A DNA stretch of 5,085 nt from Pseudomonadota bacterium (GTDB taxonomy: Bacteria > Pseudomonadota > Gammaproteobacteria > Burkholderiales > Burkholderiaceae_F), in assembly GCA_021823635.1 (NCBI GenBank), contig JAKANT010000174.1, positions 1-5,085 on the forward strand, in the 5' to 3' direction. The notes below the pieces were generated by a model, which had not been told where the DNA came from, made no database searches, and saw nothing but the letters and a program-made list of their open reading frames with translations. Positions 1 through 5,085 of this stretch are shown here, piece after piece; position 1 is the first letter of the stretch, and each line of letters opens with the position of its first letter. Both the position numbers and the translations under genes were made by a program.

Positions 1-724
1 GCGCCAGCACCTGGCCCCAGGGGTCGATCAACATCGAATGACCGAACGTGGCGCGGCCGTTTTCGTGCCGGCCGCCCTGCGCGGCGGCGAGCACGTAGGC
101 GAGGTTTTCGATCGCGCGCGCGCGCAGCAGCACTTCCCAATGCGCGCGGCCGGTGGTGGCGGTAAACGCCGAGGGCACCAGGATCAGGTCCACGGGCGCA
201 AGCGCGCGGTACAGCTCGGGAAAGCGCAGGTCATAGCACACCGACAGCGCTACCTTGAGCGGCGGCAGGTCGGGAACGGTCAGGGTGAACGCGACCGGTT
301 CGCGCCCGGGCGCGATCGTGCGCGCTTCGTCGTACGACTCGGTGCCGCGCGAAAACGCGAACAGGTGGATCTTGTCGTAACGCGCGACGCGCCGGCCGTG
401 CGGGTCGTACACCAGCACGCTGTTCATCACGCGGTCGGGCTGCGGCGCCGCAAGCGGCGTGGTGCCGCCGACCAGCCAGATGCGGTGGCGGGCCGCGGTG
501 TCGGCCAGGAAGCGTTGGATCGGGCCTTCGCCGTCGGCTTCGCGCACGGCGACCTTGTCCGCGTCCGAGCGCCCCATCAGGCAGAAGTACTCGGGCAGCA
601 CGACCAGCTGCGCGCCGCAGCCGACGGCCTGCGCGATCAATGCCTCGGCGTCGCGCAGGTTGGCGTCCACCTGCGGCCGGGAAACCATCTGCACGGCGGC
701 CACACGAAGGACAGGGGTTTTCAT
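1..724 (-). CDS. Carbon-nitrogen hydrolase, Nit1-type (deaminated glutathione amidase-like), C-terminus cut by window edge
   Basis: The first 241 residues can be read from the ATG at 724-722; the stop lies beyond the window. The nitrilase-superfamily catalytic residues are all visible: Glu45 in LPEYF, Lys118 in YDKIHLF and Cys163 in SVCYDLRFPELYR. Glu133 in YDEARTIAPG aligns with the accessory Glu of the family. Between residues 184 and 237 the protein has PSAF, then AHWEVLLRARAIE, then AAAQGGRHENG and GHSMLIDPWG. This pattern matches Nit1/YbeM proteins better than Nit2 omega-amidases, which typically have a PARD-type segment here. Known Nit1-type enzymes are cytosolic and hydrolyse the amide of deaminated glutathione, a transaminase side product. 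The substrate here is inferred from homology remembered, not searched. Relatives are about 265-285 residues, so roughly 25-45 residues are missing. There is no signal peptide. The start is supported by the MKTPVLRVAAVQM opening (beta strand ending in the family's AxxQ) and by the ATGA overlap with yhdP. Confidence 0.93.
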   Translation of the reverse strand, partial: MKTPVLRVAAVQMVSRPQVDANLRDAEALIAQAVGCGAQLVVLPEYFCLMGRSDADKVAVREADGEGPIQRFLADTAARHRIWLVGGTTPLAAPQPDRVMNSVLVYDPHGRRVARYDKIHLFAFSRGTESYDEARTIAPGREPVAFTLTVPDLPPLKVALSVCYDLRFPELYRALAPVDLILVPSAFTATTGRAHWEVLLRARAIENLAYVLAAAQGGRHENGRATFGHSMLIDPWGQVLA

Positions 725-3700
725 CGCGCCTCGGGGTTCGTCTCTCCGGTTGCGGCGTTCGCCCGCTCGCGGCGCTTGACCTGCGGGTCCTGCCAGGAAC
801 CGGTGATGTCGTACTCGAAGGAAAACGCCTTGGCGAGCGGCTCGCGCAGCAGCAGTTGCGCCAAGAACGTGCCCAACCCGACGGCCGGGTTGGCGAGAAG
901 AGCATACACGAGCGATGCCGACGTCACGTTCACCTCCGGCAGCACCAGCACGTGCAGGTTCTGCGTCTCGGCGCGCAGGTCGGTGCTGCCTTCCATCAGC
1001 ACGGTGGCGTTGGCGCCGCGCATCCTGAAATCGCGCGTCGTCAGCACCCCGGCGGCGACGTCGGCGCGGGCGGTGATGGCATCGAAGGCGAAGCCTTCGG
1101 AGAACACGTCGCGAAAATCGAGCGCGAGGCGCCTCGGCAGCGCCTGCAGCGACAGGACGCCGAGCAGCCGACCGGCGCCGGCGTCGGCCTTCAGGAACTG
1201 CCCTTTGTTGGCGGCAAGCTCCAGATGACCGGCGAGCGTCGGATAGTCGATCGCCAGCGGCGCGCCGCGCCAGCTCACCCGCCCCGACAGCGTGCCCTCG
1301 CCGCCGCGCACGGCATCCGGTATGCCGAGCCGCGCCAGCAGCTTGCCCGCGTCGGAAAACTCCAGCGCCAGATCGAGCGCCATCGTGCGCGCGGTCGCAC
1401 CGGCCTCGCGCACCCAGCGGCCGGTGGCGCGCATGCGCGCGTCGGCGTTCGATATCTCGAGGCGTTGCAGCTCCCAGACGGCAGCGGCCCCGCCGCCGGC
1501 GTTGAGCGCCACCAGCTCGAGGCGGCCGAGCTTGCGCGCGCCGACCTCGAAGCTGTCAGCGACCACGTCGAACGCGGGCACGTCGGAGGGCGTTGCGTCC
1601 AGCACGTCGGCGAAGTCGGTGCGGCTGGCTTCTGGGACCGCCAGCCGAGCCAACCGGGCGCTGACGCGACCGGGATTGTCTGCGCGCGGCATGTGCCAGG
1701 TGACCGATCCGGTGGCGTGGTCGGAAACGACGTTGGCGAGCCAGACGATGCCGTCGCCTTCGGGCGCGCGCGTGGCGCCGAGCACCAGGTTGGCGATCGG
1801 TCGGCCCGCGATCACCAGTTCGCCGATGCGCGCGGCGATCAGGTCCGGCACTGCAGAGGCGACAGCGCCTCCCGCGGCGGTGTCGCGGCCGAGACCGGAC
1901 AGCAGCGGCGACCAGCGATCGACGTTCAGACGCGGCAGGTTCACCACTGCGCGCACGCCCCGCTCCGGCAGCATGATGTCGGCGTCGCTCGCTTCTCCGA
2001 TGCGTATCGCGCCGCGCTCGATGCGCATCGCCGCCGGCGGGCCGCTGCGGGCGAACTGCAGCGCGAGCAGCTCGCCCAGCGTCAGCCGCACGCGATCGGC
2101 GCGCGCGCCGGCGGGCACGATGTCCAGACGCAGCGGCAGCGCATCGGTGGCGGCCTTGGCGAGCGGCTCGGGAGCGGCGATCGACCAGCCGAGCAGGTCC
2201 GACTCCAGGTGCAGCTCGGCGCGGCCGTCGCGCAGGGCGACGTTGGCGGCGTAGCGCGTCATGCCCTGGGCGCGTTCGAGCAGCCGCTGCACGAACGGGA
2301 TGTCGATCATGCGCCGCACGCCGGCCGGCGTGGCGCTGCCGCTGGCGGCGATGGCGATCGCACCGTCCGGGCGCGTTCCGCCTTCGATCAGCACCTGGCC
2401 GCCGAGAAAGCCGCCGCTGACGCCGACCAGCTTGAATGCTTTCTCGGTGAATTCGACCCGTCCGCTGGCGCGCGCCAACGGCGGCAGCTCGGGCGACAGC
2501 GTCAGGTCCGTATTCGTCAGCGTCACGCTGCCCTGCACGCGGGTGTCGCGTGCGTGCGCCAGCGGCACGTCCAGACGCAGCTCGGTGGCCGCGTTGCCGC
2601 TCGCGCTGGCCCGCGCCAGCGCGTCGCCGAGCCAGCCGCCGATGGGCGATTCGGCCAGATAGCGCAGCACGCCGCCGGCCGGGCCGGCGGCCTTGAACGC
2701 GACCCGCAGGTGCGCGTCGTGAGTGAGGTTTGGGATTCGTACTTCGATGCTTTCCAGCCGCGTGTCCGACACCGCGGCCTGGCGGCCGTCGAATTGCAAC
2801 CGCGCGCGCTCGATGCGCAGATCGCCGTCGAGATTGGATACGGCCGGCCAGCCCGGCAAATAAGCCAGGCCGATGCCGCGCATTCGCGCCTGCACGCGAA
2901 AGTCGCCGCCGCCCGCGGCGAACGGGAAATCCGCCAGGTCGCCGCGCAGGCGCAGCAGGCCGTCCACGGCTTCGCCTGCGGTAAAGGCCGTCGCCAGCCA
3001 TTGCCGCACGTCGGCGGCCAACACGAGCGGGGCGTAGGCGTGCGCGGCGGCCGCACGCAGTCGCGTGATGCGGCCGACGAGGTCGAGCGCGCCGGGCCCT
3101 TTGCCGGTGGCGCGCCAGGTGCCGTTGGCGGTCAGATCGAGATCCTCGTTGGCCAGCGCGACCGACTCGAAGCGCAATTCGAGCTGCGGCTCGAGCGACC
3201 AGCCGACGGCGGCTTTCAGCGTTTTCGCGGCGATGCGCGGCGCGGCAAACACGCCCGGGAACTCGAGCGCGGCGTCGGTCGCATCGATATCGACATGGCC
3301 GCCGGACTCGGTCAGCGTGAGGCTGCCGGCGAGGTTGTCGAAGCCGGGCAGACCGGGCCGCGGCACGCCTCGCGCGCTCGCGGGCGGATCGGCGGGCGAA
3401 GCGCGCATCGACAGGCGGGCAAAGCGCGCGCGCACGGCGTAGCGCAGGGTCGCGCCGTCGTTCCACGTCGCGCGCAGCGAGGTGACCTCGCCGCGCGCAT
3501 CGCGCCGCTCGATTTCGTCGCGCAGCCGCGGCGCCAGCGGCAGGTGCGCGGCCAAGCGGGTCACGGCGTCCAGCGGCAGCCGGCTCGCTTCGAAGTCGCC
3601 GCGCGCTGGCGCCAGCCGCAGACGCAGGTCGGTCGGCGCGATCTGTAGCCCGTCGGCCGTCGCCAGCGTCAGGCCGGAGAACGCGATCTCGTGACCGCCG

Positions 3701-4803
3701 GCCCAGGCGCCGCCCAGGGCCTGCTGCGTGAAGCGGCCGTGCAGGCTGGCGAGCGCGAGCGGTGCCGCCGCGGGCGCGAGCTTGACGATGACATCGGCTG
3801 CCGCCACGTCCGCCGTCAACCGTTCGCTGCGAAGACGGTCGAACTGCAGCCAGGCCCGCAGCGCGCCCTGGCCGCGTTCGAGCGCAAACGGCGTGGCCAG
3901 CCCCGCCAGCGCCGTCAAGGCGGCGAGGTCGGCGTATTCGGTCTGCAGGAACAGGCGTCCGCTCCAGCGCGAGTAGTCCCCGGGGCGCGCCAGCGGCGGA
4001 TGGCGGAATTCGGCGCGCAGGTCGATGGCGGCCGCCAGCGCCGACGGCGGGCGCGCGCGCAGCGCCACGCGGTGAACCAGCAGTCCGCGCCGGTACTCGA
4101 AGTCGCCTTCTTGCAGCAGCAGCGGCGGTGCGGCCGCACCCTCGCGCGCATCGACGTAGCGCAGCCGCAGGTCGCGGATCGCGATCCGGTGCTGCGCCAG
4201 CACCCAGTCGGCCAGGCGCCCCTCGGCAGCCGGCGCGGCCGGGTCGAGCACGAAGCCGGCCACCTCGAAACGGCCATGCGAGAGCCGCTTGACTTCGATT
4301 TCGGGCGCGCGGATCGCGAGCAAGGTGAAGCGCGGCTCCAGCGCCACCACGCTCGTCCAGGACACCGTCGCTTCCAGTTGCGGCAGGGCGAGCGCCACGC
4401 CGCCGGCGGCGTCGAACAGGCGCACGTTCACCAGCCGCAGATGCGGATGAATGCCGCGCCAGCCGGTCTCGATGCGGTCGATCTGCACCCGTACCCCGAG
4501 CGTTCGCCCGGCGAACGCCTCGACCTGCGGCCGCCAGTCGTCGATGCGCGGCATCAGCCAGTGGCGCGTGCCGAGATACAGCAGCCCGAATGCGAAGTAC
4601 CCGACCAGCAGCAGCACGCCGACCGCCTTGACCGACACGCGCAACGCCGCGACGCAGCCGGCGCCGAAGCGGCGCGCGAGCGAGCGCTCGGCGCCGGCGA
4701 TCGATGCTTCGACCGCCTGCTCGACGGCGCGCTCGACGCGCGCAAGCGGCGCGTCGCGGCGCGCCCGCGTTGGGGCTGGGGTGTCGTCGGGGCTCACGGA
4801 CAC
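721..4803 (-). CDS. yhdP: YhdP family protein (TIGR02099-like, AsmA-like repeat protein; intermembrane phospholipid transport)
   Basis: A complete gene of about 1360 residues (E. coli YhdP is about 1266). Residues 1-57 are a charged cytoplasmic tail. About 58-77 form one membrane helix (core GVLLLVGYFAFGLLYLG), followed by RHWLMPRIDDWRPQVEAF, which resembles the E. coli opening after its helix (LPHLDAWRPEI). The rest is a long periplasmic stretch of alternating hydrophobic residues typical of AsmA-like beta-groove proteins. Family landmarks are GDLADFPF (621-628), YLPGWP followed by SNLDGDL (from 648) and the C-terminal ITGSWQDP (1333-1340), a motif also seen at YhdP and TamB C-termini. In E. 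coli, YhdP, TamB and YdbH act redundantly in carrying phospholipid to the outer membrane; that role is transferred by homology. No ATG is available near the start. GTG codons exist at 4803, 4797 and 4944. I chose 4803 (MSVSPDD), but 4797 is nearly as likely. The 4944 start would add an Arg-rich stretch across the glnE leader and looks wrong. Confidence 0.93.
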   Translation of the reverse strand: MSVSPDDTPAPTRARRDAPLARVERAVEQAVEASIAGAERSLARRFGAGCVAALRVSVKAVGVLLLVGYFAFGLLYLGTRHWLMPRIDDWRPQVEAFAGRTLGVRVQIDRIETGWRGIHPHLRLVNVRLFDAAGGVALALPQLEATVSWTSVVALEPRFTLLAIRAPEIEVKRLSHGRFEVAGFVLDPAAPAAEGRLADWVLAQHRIAIRDLRLRYVDAREGAAAPPLLLQEGDFEYRRGLLVHRVALRARPPSALAAAIDLRAEFRHPPLARPGDYSRWSGRLFLQTEYADLAALTALAGLATPFALERGQGALRAWLQFDRLRSERLTADVAAADVIVKLAPAAAPLALASLHGRFTQQALGGAWAGGHEIAFSGLTLATADGLQIAPTDLRLRLAPARGDFEASRLPLDAVTRLAAHLPLAPRLRDEIERRDARGEVTSLRATWNDGATLRYAVRARFARLSMRASPADPPASARGVPRPGLPGFDNLAGSLTLTESGGHVDIDATDAALEFPGVFAAPRIAAKTLKAAVGWSLEPQLELRFESVALANEDLDLTANGTWRATGKGPGALDLVGRITRLRAAAAHAYAPLVLAADVRQWLATAFTAGEAVDGLLRLRGDLADFPFAAGGGDFRVQARMRGIGLAYLPGWPAVSNLDGDLRIERARLQFDGRQAAVSDTRLESIEVRIPNLTHDAHLRVAFKAAGPAGGVLRYLAESPIGGWLGDALARASASGNAATELRLDVPLAHARDTRVQGSVTLTNTDLTLSPELPPLARASGRVEFTEKAFKLVGVSGGFLGGQVLIEGGTRPDGAIAIAASGSATPAGVRRMIDIPFVQRLLERAQGMTRYAANVALRDGRAELHLESDLLGWSIAAPEPLAKAATDALPLRLDIVPAGARADRVRLTLGELLALQFARSGPPAAMRIERGAIRIGEASDADIMLPERGVRAVVNLPRLNVDRWSPLLSGLGRDTAAGGAVASAVPDLIAARIGELVIAGRPIANLVLGATRAPEGDGIVWLANVVSDHATGSVTWHMPRADNPGRVSARLARLAVPEASRTDFADVLDATPSDVPAFDVVADSFEVGARKLGRLELVALNAGGGAAAVWELQRLEISNADARMRATGRWVREAGATARTMALDLALEFSDAGKLLARLGIPDAVRGGEGTLSGRVSWRGAPLAIDYPTLAGHLELAANKGQFLKADAGAGRLLGVLSLQALPRRLALDFRDVFSEGFAFDAITARADVAAGVLTTRDFRMRGANATVLMEGSTDLRAETQNLHVLVLPEVNVTSASLVYALLANPAVGLGTFLAQLLLREPLAKAFSFEYDITGSWQDPQVKRRERANAATGETNPEAR
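725..732 (-). promoter_or_regulatory. Ribosome binding site and ATGA coupling for the amidase gene
   Basis: Read on the minus strand, GAGG (732-729) is followed by CGCG and then the ATG at 724. The site lies inside the last codons of yhdP. The yhdP stop TGA (723-721) and the amidase ATG (724-722) overlap as ATGA. This arrangement supports the chosen amidase start and suggests reinitiation or translational coupling. The 4-nt spacing is on the short side. There is no room for a separate promoter or terminator between the two genes. Confidence 0.6.
2671..2691. repeat. yhdP: Perfect 10-bp inverted repeat with a 1-nt centre, inside yhdP
   Basis: GCCGCCGGCC (2671-2680) and GGCCGGCGGC (2682-2691) are exact reverse complements around a single G. 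On the coding strand the stretch encodes the AAGPAGG region of the YhdP protein, after VAFK and before VLRYL. There is no T-tract on either side, so it is not an intrinsic terminator. GC-rich Ala/Gly/Pro codons readily produce such symmetry by chance. Confidence 0.55.
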
Positions 4804-4854
4804 GAAACGCTCGGCGATCAGGTTACGCGCACGCGGGCTCGGCGCGCGGCTCCG

Positions 4855-4860
4855 TAAAAT
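4855..4860 (+). promoter_or_regulatory. Possible -10 hexamer TAAAAT for glnE
   Basis: TAAAAT matches five of six positions of the sigma-70 -10 consensus and is the only A/T-rich hexamer in the divergent spacer. No recognisable TTGACA lies 16-18 bp upstream, where the bases are plain GC-rich sequence, so any promoter would be weak or activator-dependent. If it is used, the start of transcription would be near 4867, giving glnE a 5' leader of about 105 nt. This is inferred from sequence only. Confidence 0.3.
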
Positions 4861-4882
4861 CGAACGCGCCCGCTGCCAGTGT

Positions 4883-4937
4883 GCGCCGAGGCCGCGGCGG
4901 GTGCCAAGCGGCCCCGCGGCGGCGCATCGCGCCGAGG
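4883..4937. repeat. Cluster of repeated 9-mers in the glnE leader
   Basis: CCGCGGCGG occurs at 4892-4900 and 4914-4922, starting 22 bp apart, about two helical turns. GCGCCGAGG occurs at 4883-4891 and 4929-4937, flanking the first pair, so the order is A-B-B-A. The B copies begin with the palindrome CCGCGG. GGCCGC (4890-4895) could also pair with GCGGCC (4908-4913) as a 6-bp stem with a 12-nt loop. The repeats are exact, but the local composition is so GC-rich that chance is a real alternative. Confidence 0.4.
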
Positions 4938-4973
4938 ATCGCACAAGGTCGCTGGCGACGGCACACGCACGCG

Positions 4974-5085
4974 ATGACGGTTACCGATCCGGCACTGGTG
5001 GCGGCGGCGCAGCGGCTGATCGCCGATTCGCGCTTCGCGGCGCGGGCGCTTGCGGCCGAGGTGGGCGCGCACGCGCCGCCGGCGG
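4974..5085 (+). CDS. glnE: Glutamine synthetase adenylyltransferase/adenylyl-removing enzyme, N-terminal fragment cut by window edge
   Basis: Thirty-seven codons are visible from the ATG at 4974, opening MTVTDPALVAAAQRLIADSR and continuing FAARALAAEVGAHAPPA to the edge. The SRFAARALAA stretch resembles the SRYAARALAARP segment near the N-terminus of betaproteobacterial GlnE, and a glnE gene beside yhdP fits gene order I recall from Burkholderiales. The full enzyme is about 900 or more residues. It adds AMP to and removes AMP from glutamine synthetase in response to the PII protein, tuning nitrogen assimilation. None of the catalytic nucleotidyltransferase motifs lie in the window, so the name rests on a short match plus context. 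An in-frame GTG at 4881 is an unlikely alternative start. Only a weak G-rich stretch (GGCGACGG, 4954-4961) precedes the ATG. Confidence 0.62.
   Translation, partial: MTVTDPALVAAAQRLIADSRFAARALAAEVGAHAPPA

Larger units (their letters stand above)
4804..4973. promoter_or_regulatory. Divergent intergenic region between yhdP and glnE
   Basis: This spacer of about 170 bp must hold the promoters of both divergent transcripts. It is very GC-rich, apart from a short A/T-rich patch near 4855-4861. I found no convincing minus-strand promoter for yhdP. TAACCT (4825-4820 on the minus strand) matches only three of six -10 bases and has no -35. Neither gene has a strong Shine-Dalgarno sequence. Reading frames through this stretch are Arg/Ala/Pro-rich and do not look like protein. 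Confidence 0.6.

Noticed and set aside
113..125. Alternating CG run of 13 bases, potentially Z-DNA-forming
   Set aside because: It lies within the amidase gene and encodes alternating Ala/Arg of the conserved LLRARAIE motif. The protein sequence and GC-rich codon choice explain it.
700..760. Search for a terminator between yhdP and the amidase gene
   Set aside because: The genes overlap by four bases, and no stem followed by a T-tract is present on the minus strand.
38..1228. Plus-strand open frame of 396 codons across the amidase and the end of yhdP
   Set aside because: It is antisense to catalytic motifs of the amidase and to the conserved YhdP C-terminus, and its composition is Arg/Gly/Gln-rich without recognisable motifs.
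1556..3466. Minus-strand open frame of 636 codons in a different frame from yhdP
   Set aside because: It is extremely Arg-rich and lies fully inside yhdP, a typical shifted-frame shadow in high-GC DNA.
640..3648. Open frame of about 1000 codons on the plus strand, antisense to yhdP
   Set aside because: Its product is dominated by Arg, Gln, Gly, His and Ala with no domain pattern, while the opposite strand encodes a clear YhdP protein. Long antisense frames are expected when third positions are nearly all G or C.
3691..4857. Plus-strand open frame of 388 codons antisense to the 5' part of yhdP
   Set aside because: It is Arg/Gln/Ala-rich low-complexity protein, opposite the membrane helix and first periplasmic region of YhdP, with no ribosome site or family motif.
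4881..4907. Possible sigma-54 or sigma-70 promoter for yhdP on the minus strand, starting with TTGGCA (4907-4902)
   Set aside because: The -12 element is GCGGC rather than TTGC, so sigma-54 does not fit. For sigma-70, the best -10 at 18 bp (CACACT) matches only three of six bases.
4818..5072. Minus-strand open frame of 84 codons antisense to the glnE start and spacer
   Set aside because: It is Arg-rich, opposes the recognisable GlnE N-terminus and would collide with the promoter region. No support as a gene.

Overview
The window is very GC-rich. Its strong GC bias at third codon positions leaves long open frames on every strand. Gene content and protein style point to a high-GC betaproteobacterium, probably Burkholderiales or a close relative. 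This is inferred from protein motifs and gene order, not from a marker gene.

Layout from left to right. Positions 1-724 (minus strand) hold most of a carbon-nitrogen hydrolase of the Nit1 (deaminated glutathione amidase-like) type, cut at its C-terminus by the window edge. Positions 721-4803 (minus strand) hold one complete large gene for a YhdP-family, AsmA-like inner-membrane/periplasmic protein of about 1360 residues. Positions 4804-4973 are a GC-rich divergent spacer with a TAAAAT hexamer and repeated 9-mers. Positions 4974-5085 (plus strand) are the first 37 codons of what is most likely glnE, the glutamine synthetase adenylyltransferase/adenylyl-removing enzyme.

The two minus-strand genes form an operon. 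The yhdP stop TGA and the hydrolase ATG share the four bases ATGA, with a GAGG just upstream inside yhdP, so their translation is probably coupled. In E. coli, YhdP works with TamB and YdbH in moving phospholipid from the inner to the outer membrane. The hydrolase is a cytosolic housekeeping repair amidase, and glnE controls glutamine synthetase. I see no functional link between them beyond chromosomal proximity.

This looks like an ordinary core-genome region. There is no mobile element, CRISPR array, tRNA, rRNA or defence-like cassette, and I found no convincing undescribed system. The points worth a second look are the extended cytoplasmic N-terminus of the YhdP protein, the repeat cluster in the divergent spacer, the uncertain GTG start of yhdP, and the tight coupling of yhdP to a Nit1-type amidase.
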